Source: Chitinophaga horti (GTDB lineage Bacteria; Bacteroidota; Bacteroidia; Chitinophagales; Chitinophagaceae). Taken from it: a DNA stretch of 64,000 nt. The notes below the pieces were generated by a model. The model was not told the DNA's origin. It was given only the letters and a program-made list of their open reading frames with translations, and did not search any database. Of this stretch, positions 28,078 through 36,698 are shown one piece after another. Location of the stretch: contig NZ_CP107006.1 in NCBI RefSeq assembly GCF_022867795.2, positions 2,728,001 through 2,792,000 on the forward strand. Reading direction: 5' to 3'. The position numbers and the translations under genes were made by a program. Position 1 is the stretch's first letter, and each line of letters starts with the position of its first letter.

Positions 28078-29802
28078 TTACTTCGTGTGTTTTACAATAA
28101 TCATTTTAGCCTGCTGAGCGCCTGTACCGGCCAGTTCTCCAATCAGAGCCACGGTATACACACCAGGTTCCTGTTTGGGCTTTACCGGGCGGATATAGTG
28201 CTCCGGCTTTGCAATAAAGTCGGTGTTCTTCAGCACCGGGATCTGCGTAATCCAGTTACCCGGGAATACACCGGGTGAAGAGCGGTATACCATGATCTGG
28301 TAGTCGTCTGCACCCTGGGCACTCCGGTGATAAGGCAGGTGCAGCGCGATTTCACCAGGCGCCAGGTTGCTGGCCGATGCGCCCATCGACGCACCATTAG
28401 CAAGTGTAAAGCTGGCGTAAGGCAGATCGGCACACAGGTTCAGAAAACGTTTAGCGAAAGGATAATGCTGTTTTACCTGCAGGTATTGTCCGTCCTGCCC
28501 ATCGGTGCCCGTACCTACGAAGTACATACCGCCGCTCAGGTTATTGTTCACCAGTGCGATGGCGGCTTTGCCGTCCGGCTGTTTGTATAACCAGGCAGTA
28601 TAGTTGAGGTTAGCCGCTGCATCTACCGAAACAGAAGCCAGCACGCTACCCTGTGCGTTTAGCGCGTCGATAGTGGTACTGCCTTGTACAAAAATGCTGT
28701 AGTCGGTATGTGCACTGTAAGCGAGGTCGCCAAGTTTATTGCCGTTAACGCGGAAGGTGACCGCGCCTTCGCCCGGTAACGCATGAACGCCCTGCACACG
28801 AAAGTAGTTCGCGTTTTCCGGCTCGCTGATGTCCGCAATTACCCGGAACACGTTCTGGAAACCAGGAACGTTTTCTCCCGCAAAGTCGGCCGGGTAATAA
28901 GGCACTCTCACCGTATGTGTGGCCACTACGATGGTGTACACACCACCCGGTTTAAATGACCGCACGGGCGCATAAGTAAGCCCGGTGGATACCGTATGCG
29001 GAATACCTGTTGTAGCCGTCACCAATGTTGAAGTGCTCTGGTCCTGTACATTCGTTGATTCAAAGGTAGTACCACCCTGCGCGGCCACTTCCGTACCTTC
29101 CGGTGTTAATACTTTAAACTGGTAGGTGCCATAAGGCACTTCTACATATTCGGAATACTGGCGTACACCCACACTGGTGGTTTGCGTACTCACCGGCGTA
29201 CCATCTGCATAAGCGAGAGTGAGCGGTTTAGACAAGTCTTCAAATACCGGATCGCCCTGTGGCTTCAGCCTGTCGGCGATGTTCAGCAGGCGGATTTTGA
29301 AGTAACCGGGGCGTGAAGGGGCGGTTGTCTGACGCGGTACTTCCATGATGCGCGGTTGCAATGTAGCAGTGGCTATATCGCCTTTCAGCATGTAGTAGTC
29401 CATCGGCATGTTCGCCTTTTCCTCTACATTAAACCCGATAGAATCCGGCGCCAGCTGGTAGCCAAAAATATTAGTGTATATGAAGGCTTTACCGTTTTGC
29501 AGTAGTTGGCGCGGTATGCTGTACGTAGTGCCCAGGGAACCTGTTTCAGGAAACCATTTTGTACCGTCAACGGCAGGGGTATTACCACCCACTACCGGCA
29601 TATTAAATTTCCAGGTGGTAAGCGTATCGCCGTTCACGACCAGCTGGCCGCTGCCATTGATGTTCACCAGGCGCACCAGGGAGCTATTAGTCACTTCGGT
29701 ACTCGGGCGATTATCGTTAAAAAAGTCTGCCTTGTTTTTTTTGCACGACAGGAACGTTCCTGAGCATAACAGCAGGCCTGCGGCAAAATGTTTATAATGC
29801 AT
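28078..29802 (-). CDS. DUF4397-type lipoprotein
   Basis: This 574-residue lipoprotein has lipobox Cys20 (GTFLSC) followed by KKNKADF. The mature part holds repeated beta-sandwich segments typical of DUF4397 proteins: SLVRLVNINGSGQLVVNGD near 40, FKIRLLNIADRL near 170, YVEVPYGTYQFKVLTPEG near 220 and GGVYTIVVATHT near 285. DUF4397 is common in Bacteroidota surface lipoproteins and has no known activity. It is the first gene after the STN-type TonB receptor (24-base gap), the position where a SusD-like binding protein would sit in a sugar-uptake locus, so it may act as the receptor's lid or capture protein. Confidence 0.82.
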   Translation of the reverse strand: MHYKHFAAGLLLCSGTFLSCKKNKADFFNDNRPSTEVTNSSLVRLVNINGSGQLVVNGDTLTTWKFNMPVVGGNTPAVDGTKWFPETGSLGTTYSIPRQLLQNGKAFIYTNIFGYQLAPDSIGFNVEEKANMPMDYYMLKGDIATATLQPRIMEVPRQTTAPSRPGYFKIRLLNIADRLKPQGDPVFEDLSKPLTLAYADGTPVSTQTTSVGVRQYSEYVEVPYGTYQFKVLTPEGTEVAAQGGTTFESTNVQDQSTSTLVTATTGIPHTVSTGLTYAPVRSFKPGGVYTIVVATHTVRVPYYPADFAGENVPGFQNVFRVIADISEPENANYFRVQGVHALPGEGAVTFRVNGNKLGDLAYSAHTDYSIFVQGSTTIDALNAQGSVLASVSVDAAANLNYTAWLYKQPDGKAAIALVNNNLSGGMYFVGTGTDGQDGQYLQVKQHYPFAKRFLNLCADLPYASFTLANGASMGASASNLAPGEIALHLPYHRSAQGADDYQIMVYRSSPGVFPGNWITQIPVLKNTDFIAKPEHYIRPVKPKQEPGVYTVALIGELAGTGAQQAKMIIVKHTK

Positions 29803-29826
29803 ATCTTCTCTTTTTAAAGTTGGAGA

Positions 29827-32800
29827 TTATAACAGCTTGTAAGTAAAGCCCATCATGATTTCCGCACCACGTTTAAAGCTGCGATTCACGTAACGTTCGC
29901 CATACCAAAGGCCGCCTGTACCAGGATTCGCATATACCGTCTCGATTGCCGGGTTCAGGATATTTTTCGCGTAACCTTTGAACAACACGCGTTTGCCGAG
30001 TTGTTGGGAGAACACGAAGTCGAGCATCGGTACCGGGCGGGTATACAAGTCAGGCTCACCAGTGAGGTTGATCTGCACCAGGCGCTCACCCACCATGTTG
30101 AAAGTGGTCGTAAGGTCCGTTCCCCATTTAGTGTTCTTGTAGTTCAGCCAGCCGTTCACGGAGTAAGGCGCCTGTTCGAACAGCGGACTGTTTTTCGGCG
30201 TGTGACGATCGAGTGATTTGTTAGCGTTGTAACGGGCGGCAGACTTTTTAATATTACTCTGCGCCAGCATCAGGTTGGTACCGATGAAGAAGTTCTTCAG
30301 CACCGGCGTTAAACGTCCGAGATCTTTTACCACTTCCAGCTCAGCGCCCCATACCGTACCGGTGTTAGGATCGTTCTGGAACTGGATGGTGGGATACTCG
30401 GGGTACCTGGCAGCCAGGCCTTCCGTCTTCAAACTAAATACTTTTACCAGCTGATTGTTGATGCGTTTACCGAAGGCAGAAGCTGAAATTACTTCTCCTG
30501 GGTTCGGGAACCATTCCCAGCGAAAGTCAGCATTTTCTGTGTGCTGGTTTACCAGGTTCGGATTACCTACGACAAGCCCCATCTGGAAGGCGTCGAACTC
30601 AAACACGTTGGTCAGCTCACGCAACTCCGGACGCGCCAGGGTGGTGTTGTAGGCCAGGCGGAAGTTCATATCCTTGCGGTAAGTGTAGGTAAAGTTCAAC
30701 GCATAATAAGGCTTGTAACCTGTTTTATACACCGTATTAGGGCTGATGAGTACCACCGGGATGGTGTTGCCATTCTCGTCTTTCGCCGTCAGCGCCGGAT
30801 CGAGGAAGATGTTGGAAGTATCTACCGCAGACTGGATATTTGTTTTCTCGAAGCGTACACCGCCGGCTAAACGTACATTCTCCAGTATGTGTAAATCCAA
30901 CATACCGTAGAAGGCGTTGGTTTCGAAGAAGCCGTTATAGTTGTTCGGTGACTTCTGGCTGTTGTACAGGAAACCACCTACCGCATCGGCGCCTTCGCCG
31001 GTGCTGCCATTCGGCATACGGATGCCGATAATCTCCGGGCTCACCAGCCTGTCTACGTTACCATGTACCTCGTACAACGTCAGCGATTTATTGGTCGCGT
31101 AGTTAGAACCTGGCAGGAATACGAAGTTCTCGCGGAAGGTACGGTCGCGGTTCAGGTAGTTCACGCCTGTTTTAAACTCCTGCTTCTGCCCTAACAGGCG
31201 GAAGGGGAAGGTAAGGTCGGCTTTATAGTTGTAGTTGGTTTCGTTCAGCTGGCGCCAGCGGCGGCCGTTCGGCTCTGCCTGTATGATGCCGTAAGTACCG
31301 TACCCGTTTACGTAACCGGAGTTCAGCGCATACAGGTGTTCTGTATATACAGAGTCACCCTGCCCTCCGGCAGCACCGATCGACGGACGGAAGTAATGTG
31401 AGCCGCCGCGCGGACGGTAATCCGTCATCGTAATAAAGCGAAAGTCCGGATCGTTTTGCTTTGACGTGGAGCTGGCCACGTTGTAGCTCAGTCGTGGTGA
31501 ATACTCGCCGGCAGTGAACTTATGCTCGCCCTGGAGGTTAAAAGTATTCAGGTTACGACGGGTTTGTTTTAATGAATAGATCGTGTTATACACCGGGCCA
31601 GACAGGCCAGTGTACTCGTACTGTCCGTACATGTTCACGGCCTGTGCTTCACTGCCCCAGCTGCCCAGGTACTGCACGCTGATCTCGTGGCGTGGGTTAA
31701 AGCGGAACGTAAGGCCGGCAAGCGTACCATAGTTAAGCGTTTGCGTACCTGTATTCTCTTTATAGGTCTGATGTTTACCCATATAGAGGTTGTTCGGCGT
31801 AATATAGTTAGGGATAAAACGCGGACTATACACCTGTGGGTTACCGGTAATAACACCCTGGTAAACGCTGTATTGCGTAAGGTCGCCGCCCGTCACATCC
31901 GTGGTACGGTTGTAATAGTTAGCACCCAACACCACACCCAGTACCTTATCGCGGAAAACTTTATAGCTATTGCCAAAAGTAAGTGAGTACAACTGGTTCA
32001 GCGGTGCCTGTTTGTAGCGGGTGCTCATCACCGGGTCGAACGAATGCATGATGTTGTTGATGCGCGCAGCTTCCTGGCGCATAGCGGGATCGCCATTACT
32101 ATTGTTGATCAGCTGCTGGATCTGCGTAAGACCGCCTGGGTATTGCTTTGACAAGTTCAGGAAGTCGCTGGTGAGGTTCTTGTCTTTCACCTTGCCACCA
32201 AAGAAACCGAGGTCACTATTATAAAAGCTGTTCACCTTGCCTCCCGCGCCGATGTTCGAGTTGAAACCTGTTTGCGCGATAATTTCGAGCGTAGCTTTAT
32301 CTGGTACTGATTTCGTTTTCAGTTCCACGATACCGGCTGCTGCATCGGCAGGTTTATCGGGCGTTACGGTTTTAAAGATGGTGATGTTATCCAGCAGCGA
32401 AGCAGGCACCAGGTCCAAAGGAATAGCGCTGCGATCGGGGTCGGAAGAAGCGAGCCGCACGCCATTGAGCTGACCGATCACACTACGGTCGCCCAGACCG
32501 CGGATCGCTACGTATTTATCATCTGTTACCGTTACCCCGCTTACGCGTTGCAGCGCCTGCGTGGTGGTAATAGAAGCTGTTCTTTCAATTTGTTGGGCAG
32601 ATATGGCATCCTGCACGATGGCAGCCGCTTTGCGTTCCTGGAGCACCGTTATTTCCGTATTCGTTTTACGACGTGCCTGTACTGTTACCTCTCCTAACTG
32701 GCGGCTGCTGGCCGATAGCTGGATGGTAATACCGGAGGAAGCTTTAGTCACTTTCACCTCGCGATGTTCGTAACCCATCAGCGAGAAAATCAGTATCGCA

Positions 32801-33402
32801 CCTTCCTCCGGGATCTCGATGGTAAAATTACCATTCATATCTGTCGCCGCGCCACCTTTACCGCCTTTGATGCGGATAGATACGCCGGGCAACGGCTCTT
32901 TCGTTTTGCCGTCGATCAGCCGGCCGCTGATTTTGATGGGTACGGCCCTGCGATTCACGACCACATATCCGTTTAACAATTGGTAATCGAGACTGGTACC
33001 GTTGAAAATTCCGGTCAGCGCGTCTTTCACCATGATGTTATCCGCATGAACAGTCACCTTTTTACCTTCCGTGGCGAGCAGTGCCTCGGGCAGTAAAAAG
33101 CGCACGCCACTCTGCTTTTCGATATGCAGCAGGCTTTCGCGCACATTGGCATTATCCAGGTGCAGGGGAATGCGGAGGGATAAGTCCTGGCTCTTAACAT
33201 GGTCGGCAAACAGCATCGTTACGAACGTAAGCTGGGCCACCAGGAAAATGAACGAGCATTTCATCAGGAAACAAATTTTGTGTAAAGGCTTTCTGGCAGT
33301 GGGTGGATTTCCTGCCGCGCCAGGCTTTAACACAAGCGAAAAGCGTTCGGGCACAGGTTCCACGATAAATCCGAAAGGATCATTTTTTAATCCTTTTTGC
33401 AT
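29827..33402 (-). CDS. TonB-dependent receptor with STN domain
   Basis: This is a 1191-residue outer-membrane receptor. After an N-terminal extension and signal peptide (MKCSFIFLVAQLTFVTMLFA at ~47-66) comes an STN (secretin/TonB short N-terminal) domain (~80-150: ESLLHIEKQSGVRFLL and LDYQLLNGYVVV). A carboxypeptidase-regulatory domain (~156-240) and the plug (TNTEITVLQERKAAAIVQDA onward, with YVAIRGLGDRS) precede a large barrel. STN domains let the receptor signal to a FecR anti-sigma factor, and FecR and a sigma factor are encoded just upstream, giving a complete trans-envelope switch. The plug and barrel style (IRGLGDR, then DPDRSAIPLDLVP) differs from SusC. The start could also be the internal ATG at 33264, which directly opens the signal peptide. 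Confidence 0.93.
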   Translation of the reverse strand: MQKGLKNDPFGFIVEPVPERFSLVLKPGAAGNPPTARKPLHKICFLMKCSFIFLVAQLTFVTMLFADHVKSQDLSLRIPLHLDNANVRESLLHIEKQSGVRFLLPEALLATEGKKVTVHADNIMVKDALTGIFNGTSLDYQLLNGYVVVNRRAVPIKISGRLIDGKTKEPLPGVSIRIKGGKGGAATDMNGNFTIEIPEEGAILIFSLMGYEHREVKVTKASSGITIQLSASSRQLGEVTVQARRKTNTEITVLQERKAAAIVQDAISAQQIERTASITTTQALQRVSGVTVTDDKYVAIRGLGDRSVIGQLNGVRLASSDPDRSAIPLDLVPASLLDNITIFKTVTPDKPADAAAGIVELKTKSVPDKATLEIIAQTGFNSNIGAGGKVNSFYNSDLGFFGGKVKDKNLTSDFLNLSKQYPGGLTQIQQLINNSNGDPAMRQEAARINNIMHSFDPVMSTRYKQAPLNQLYSLTFGNSYKVFRDKVLGVVLGANYYNRTTDVTGGDLTQYSVYQGVITGNPQVYSPRFIPNYITPNNLYMGKHQTYKENTGTQTLNYGTLAGLTFRFNPRHEISVQYLGSWGSEAQAVNMYGQYEYTGLSGPVYNTIYSLKQTRRNLNTFNLQGEHKFTAGEYSPRLSYNVASSTSKQNDPDFRFITMTDYRPRGGSHYFRPSIGAAGGQGDSVYTEHLYALNSGYVNGYGTYGIIQAEPNGRRWRQLNETNYNYKADLTFPFRLLGQKQEFKTGVNYLNRDRTFRENFVFLPGSNYATNKSLTLYEVHGNVDRLVSPEIIGIRMPNGSTGEGADAVGGFLYNSQKSPNNYNGFFETNAFYGMLDLHILENVRLAGGVRFEKTNIQSAVDTSNIFLDPALTAKDENGNTIPVVLISPNTVYKTGYKPYYALNFTYTYRKDMNFRLAYNTTLARPELRELTNVFEFDAFQMGLVVGNPNLVNQHTENADFRWEWFPNPGEVISASAFGKRINNQLVKVFSLKTEGLAARYPEYPTIQFQNDPNTGTVWGAELEVVKDLGRLTPVLKNFFIGTNLMLAQSNIKKSAARYNANKSLDRHTPKNSPLFEQAPYSVNGWLNYKNTKWGTDLTTTFNMVGERLVQINLTGEPDLYTRPVPMLDFVFSQQLGKRVLFKGYAKNILNPAIETVYANPGTGGLWYGERYVNRSFKRGAEIMMGFTYKLL

Positions 33403-33425
33403 ACTTTTGATTGTTGAAGGTTAAA

Positions 33426-33540
33426 CCCGGTACAACCGGGCAATCTGTTAACTGTTCGGCTGCTGTCGATCCTGAGAAAATTCTCAGCGGCCTGAATAAA
33501 TCTTTCGAACGTTCCTGCTTACCGGCAGGGACGTTTTTTG
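33426..33540. other. Inverted repeats in the leader of the STN receptor gene
   Basis: The 178-bp gap between fecR and the receptor gene holds three small palindromes: CCCGG-TACAA-CCGGG at 33426-33440, CTGAGAA-AA-TTCTCAG at 33472-33487, and a larger imperfect stem AACGTTCCTGC/GCAGGGACGTT at 33508-33535 followed on the plus strand by TTTTTT. For the minus-strand mRNA they would form a structured leader. The T-run is on the wrong strand to end that mRNA but could stop antisense transcription. Confidence 0.5.
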
Positions 33541-33580
33541 TTGTTGGCTGTAACGTTAGTTCATTGGTATATTTTATAGG

Positions 33581-34558
33581 TTACTGAATCAGCACATCCC
33601 GGCCATTGATCTTATAACTGAAACCGCTTCCCGCGGCAAGTGTCTGCAAGGTTTTATCTAAAGGCGCGCTGCCGAAGAGCGTGACCGTAATTTTCGCTGT
33701 TGCTTTTTCTGAAGACACAAAGCTGATCTTCACATTATACCAGCGTTCGAGATCCGCCGCCACTTCTTGTAAAGACTGACTATTAAACATCAGTCTCCCC
33801 TTCTGCCAACCTTCTATATCCGCTACGGCTACATCCGCCAGTTGGGCGTTACCGCTGTTCCAGGTCATTTGTTTACCGGGTGTCAGCACCGCCAGTTCCC
33901 TTTCTTCATAGTCCACACGCACCTTCCCGGTAGCTACCGCTACGGATAATGGTTTACCGCCAAAAGCACTGATCTTAAAAGAGGTACCCAGTACCGTCGT
34001 AGCTACGCTCCCCGTGCGTACAACGAAAGGGTGCGCAGGATCTTCCGCCACTTCAAAGTAAGCCTCTCCCGTGAGCGATATTTCGCGTTTTTCGCCGGTG
34101 AAGGCTTCGGGATAATCCAGGCGACTGCCAGCCCCCAGGTGGATCACCGAGCCGTCGGCCAGGTGAATGATCGCCCGCTGGCCCTGTGGATTGTTTTTAT
34201 ATAGCAGTGCTACGGATTGTGTAGCCGGTTTATGCATACGTAACAACGTAAATCCACCCACGCCGGCGAGTACCGCAGCACCGATGGCCGCGTATCTCCA
34301 GATGCCCATCGGGCGTATTTTAGCGCCGCGGCCCATACGGCTACGCATACGTGCCGACCAGGCCGCTTTTTGCACCTCATCTTCTGGTGCCTGCATGCTT
34401 AGTTCCATGTCGGCCTCCAACCGACTGGCCAGCACGGCATTCAGCGCAGCGTCGCTGCCAGGTTGTTGCAGGTATATTTCCACCAGTACTACCTCTTCGG
34501 GTGTGCAGCGGTTATCCAGGTATTTTTCCAGTAATGCTTTGGTAACAGTATTTGCCAT
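33581..34558 (-). CDS. FecR family anti-sigma factor
   Basis: This 325-residue single-pass inner-membrane regulator has a cytosolic N-terminal part (residues 1-85) with the LLEKYLDNRCTPEEVVLVEIYL helix that contacts the sigma factor. A membrane helix follows at ~87-105 (YAAIGAAVLAGVGGF). The periplasmic FecR domain (~130-235) carries HLADGSVIHLGAGSRLDYPEAF and GEAYFEVAEDPAHPF. A C-terminal DUF4974-type domain (GRLMFNSQSLQEVAADLERWYNVKI) sits at ~255-325 and should dock the receptor's STN domain. It lies between the sigma factor and STN receptor genes, the standard order for cell-surface signalling in Bacteroidota. Confidence 0.95.
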   Translation of the reverse strand: MANTVTKALLEKYLDNRCTPEEVVLVEIYLQQPGSDAALNAVLASRLEADMELSMQAPEDEVQKAAWSARMRSRMGRGAKIRPMGIWRYAAIGAAVLAGVGGFTLLRMHKPATQSVALLYKNNPQGQRAIIHLADGSVIHLGAGSRLDYPEAFTGEKREISLTGEAYFEVAEDPAHPFVVRTGSVATTVLGTSFKISAFGGKPLSVAVATGKVRVDYEERELAVLTPGKQMTWNSGNAQLADVAVADIEGWQKGRLMFNSQSLQEVAADLERWYNVKISFVSSEKATAKITVTLFGSAPLDKTLQTLAAGSGFSYKINGRDVLIQ

Positions 34559-34638
34559 GTTATACAGGTAGTATTGCCTACCTACTATATAAAGGCCATA
34601 AATAAGTGCGAGGGGCTAATCTTCCGCAAAATATTTTT

Positions 34639-35223
34639 TCAAAGAAAGAAGATCAGCAGTGCAAGGGTTGTAATATCTGTATAGTCCTTCAGTTCATCTC
34701 GCAAGTAAGCAAGGGACGCTTTGATATGGTTCTTCACCGTAAACACCGATAAATCCAGTTCCCTGGCTATTTCCGCGTGCGACAAATCATTGTGACGGCT
34801 CATCCTGAACACCTTTTGGCGTTGCGAACTGAGCGTGTTCAGCTTTTCGTGGTAAGCCTCCTGTAATTCATTGTGACGGATGCGGTTATCAGCATCTTCC
34901 GTATAAGGATCACTGGCAAAATCGAGTGGTACCGTATTCGTTTGATGACGGGTTAACGCTTTGATAATGGCGTGCTTCATCGCGCGGAACAAGTACGGTG
35001 CGAGCTGCACATCAACAGGCAACTGTTCGCGTTTGTCCCACAGCCAGAACATGAGGTCCATCATGGCTTCCTCGGCCAGCGCCTCGTTCTTCATGTACTT
35101 TAATCCATAATGATACAACTTACCGGAATAGCGATCGAACAACACATCAAAGGCCCTGGTATTGCCTTTTCTGCATTCATTCAACAACGATACATCTGAT
35201 TGTTCCGGTAAACTTGATCGCAT
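34639..35223 (-). CDS. ECF RNA polymerase sigma factor
   Basis: This 194-residue ECF sigma-70 factor has region 2 at ~20-90 (AFDVLFDRYSGKLYHYGLKY, then AEEAMMDLMFWLWDKR) and region 4 at ~120-175 (LSSQRQKVFRMSRHNDLSHAEIARELDLSVFTVKNHI). It ends in a hydrophobic tail (TTLALLIFFL) often seen in Bacteroidota FecI-like factors. I start at the ATG at 35221-35223. An upstream in-frame start at 35265 would lie before a TAAGTTTG box (35258-35251) that reads as the gene's own -7 element. It should be held by FecR until the STN receptor binds its ligand, then activate the receptor operon. The divergent ArsR operon begins 276 bases away. Confidence 0.93.
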   Translation of the reverse strand: MRSSLPEQSDVSLLNECRKGNTRAFDVLFDRYSGKLYHYGLKYMKNEALAEEAMMDLMFWLWDKREQLPVDVQLAPYLFRAMKHAIIKALTRHQTNTVPLDFASDPYTEDADNRIRHNELQEAYHEKLNTLSSQRQKVFRMSRHNDLSHAEIARELDLSVFTVKNHIKASLAYLRDELKDYTDITTLALLIFFL

Positions 35224-35449
35224 GATTCTTTGAACACTTTGTTCCCCGTACAAACTTAAGATCAAAAAAGAGTAGTGCGTATTAACGCTGTATTAACTTT
35301 TGCGCGTTGTTCGCCGGAAGACTACCCAAAACGATATTCTCCCGGCGGTCGCACGGACAGAAAGGAATGATCACTCGTTAACCCTCATCATTGCGAGCAA
35401 AGGGAAACGGACTTCCACATCAGTCACGAAGTAGTCTCCACAAAAAATA

Positions 35450-35496
35450 TTTGCGTAGTCAAATAACTACACATATATTTGTAGTCAAATAGCTAC
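35450..35496 (+). promoter_or_regulatory. arsR-operon promoter with two operator palindromes
   Basis: TTTG at 35450-35453 and TATATTTG at 35474-35481 are 20 bases apart and match the Bacteroidota -33/-7 consensus exactly. Two near-identical palindromes, GTAGTCAAATAACTAC (35455-35470) and GTAGTCAAATAGCTAC (35481-35496), sit one in the spacer and one over the start of transcription, 26 bases apart. A further half-site GTAGTC occurs at 35431-35436. This is what an autorepressed ArsR operator should look like. Confidence 0.8.
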
Positions 35497-35499
35497 ACA

Positions 35500-35823
35500 A
35501 TGAACCTGAGAAGAGATGTATTCCAAGCGATTGCAGATCCCACGCGCCGGGCAATTCTATTGCTCGTCGCCTCACAGTCAATGACGGCGGGCGCGATTGC
35601 GGCTAATTTTGATACGGCGCGGCCTACTGTATCCAAGCATTTACAGATACTGACGGAGTGCGAGTTATTGACGCAGGAGCAGAACGGGCGGGAAGTTCAT
35701 TACCAGTTAAATCCACACAAAATGAAAGAGATCGCCGATTTCCTCGAGCCCTTCCGCCAGTTGTGGGACGATCGCTTTAACAAGCTGGAGAGCATTATGA
35801 AAAACTACAAACCTAAAAAATAA
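35500..35823 (+). CDS. ArsR-family transcriptional regulator
   Basis: This 107-residue winged helix-turn-helix repressor of the ArsR family opens [19 protein letters not shown], the classic start of the SRPBCC-linked ArsR subgroup. The recognition region is [27 protein letters not shown], and the wing is [13 protein letters not shown]. No Cys pair for metal sensing is present, so it is not an arsenic sensor. It is the first gene of a four-gene operon and very likely binds the two palindromes in its own promoter. It reads 7 bases upstream of an SRPBCC gene, the usual partner of this subgroup. Confidence 0.93.
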   Translation: MNLRRDVFQAIADPTRRAILLLVASQSMTAGAIAANFDTARPTVSKHLQILTECELLTQEQNGREVHYQLNPHKMKEIADFLEPFRQLWDDRFNKLESIMKNYKPKK

Positions 35824-35830
35824 CAGCATC

Positions 35831-36298
35831 ATGGAACGCAAAACAAAACTGGACGCACAGGAAGGCAAACATGACCTGGTGATCACCCGCGAATTTGAAC
35901 TGCCGGTGGAACTACTTTTCAAAGCCTATGTGGAACCAGAGATCGTAGAACAGTGGATGGGCACCAAAGTGCTGAAGCTCGAAAACAAACGCCACGGCGG
36001 CTGGGAGTTCGAAACCAGCGATCCACAGGGCAAGGTGATGGTGAGCATGCATGGCGTGATACATGACTTTGTACCGGAACAACTGATCGTTCGCACTTTC
36101 GAAATGAACAATACGCCTTTTCCACCCCAGCTGGAGTTCTTAACCTTCGAAGCGCTCTCCGAAGACAGGAGCAAACTCACGATGCAAATCGTATACAAGT
36201 CCGGCGCCGACCGCGACACGATGCTCAAAATGCCATTCGCCTACGGCATTAATATGGCGCACGATAAACTGCAGGAAATTGTTGCTAAACTTAAATAA
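35831..36298 (+). CDS. SRPBCC (AHSA1-like) domain protein
   Basis: This 155-residue protein has the START/Bet-v1-like fold of AHSA1-type SRPBCC proteins. Signature parts are LVITREFELPVELLFKAYVEPEIVEQWMG at the start, GGWEFETSDPQGK in the middle, and a C-terminal helix PFAYGINMAHDKLQEIVAKL. The fold encloses a hydrophobic pocket for a small ligand; the ligand is unknown. It is cytosolic and produced from the ArsR operon, seven bases after arsR. Confidence 0.92.
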   Translation: MERKTKLDAQEGKHDLVITREFELPVELLFKAYVEPEIVEQWMGTKVLKLENKRHGGWEFETSDPQGKVMVSMHGVIHDFVPEQLIVRTFEMNNTPFPPQLEFLTFEALSEDRSKLTMQIVYKSGADRDTMLKMPFAYGINMAHDKLQEIVAKLK

Positions 36299-36304
36299 TA
36301 CGTT

Positions 36305-36688
36305 ATGACAAAAACGCAAAAGATCATCTACTGGGTAGCGACGCTTTGGCTGGCATTAGGTATGGTAAGCACGGCAGTCGTGCAGTTACTTCAAATGGAA
36401 GAAGAAACGGCCTACATGTTAAAACTCGGCTATCCCGCTTACGTGCTCACCCTCGTCGGCATCTGGAAAATACTGGGTGTCATCACTATTCTTGCCCCGC
36501 GTTTACCGCTATTGAAGGAATGGGCGTATGCCGGTTTCTTTTTCCTCACCACGGGCGCAATCTTCTCACATATAGCCGCCGGTGATGCTTTCACTACCAT
36601 CTTACCTTTGTTGCTGCTGCTCGCGTTAACCGTGTTATCGTGGTACTTCCGTCCGCTGCAAAGAAAACTCGTTCCTGTTCACGCATAA
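36305..36688 (+). CDS. DoxX-like membrane protein
   Basis: This 127-residue protein has four predicted membrane helices: IIYWVATLWLALGMVSTAV, YPAYVLTLVGIWKILGVIT, WAYAGFFFLTTGAIFSHI and ILPLLLLLALTVLSWYF. This is the DoxX-like (DoxD/DoxX superfamily) layout, including the LGYPAY and KILG motifs. It follows the SRPBCC gene by six bases. DoxX-like proteins are often linked to redox stress, but no reaction is established. Confidence 0.85.
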   Translation: MTKTQKIIYWVATLWLALGMVSTAVVQLLQMEEETAYMLKLGYPAYVLTLVGIWKILGVITILAPRLPLLKEWAYAGFFFLTTGAIFSHIAAGDAFTTILPLLLLLALTVLSWYFRPLQRKLVPVHA

Positions 36689-36698
36689 ATCCATCGGT

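Noticed and set aside
20261..33402. SusC/SusD polysaccharide utilisation locus
   Set aside because: Two TonB receptors are present, but no SusD-like protein and no glycoside hydrolase or lyase occurs in the operon.
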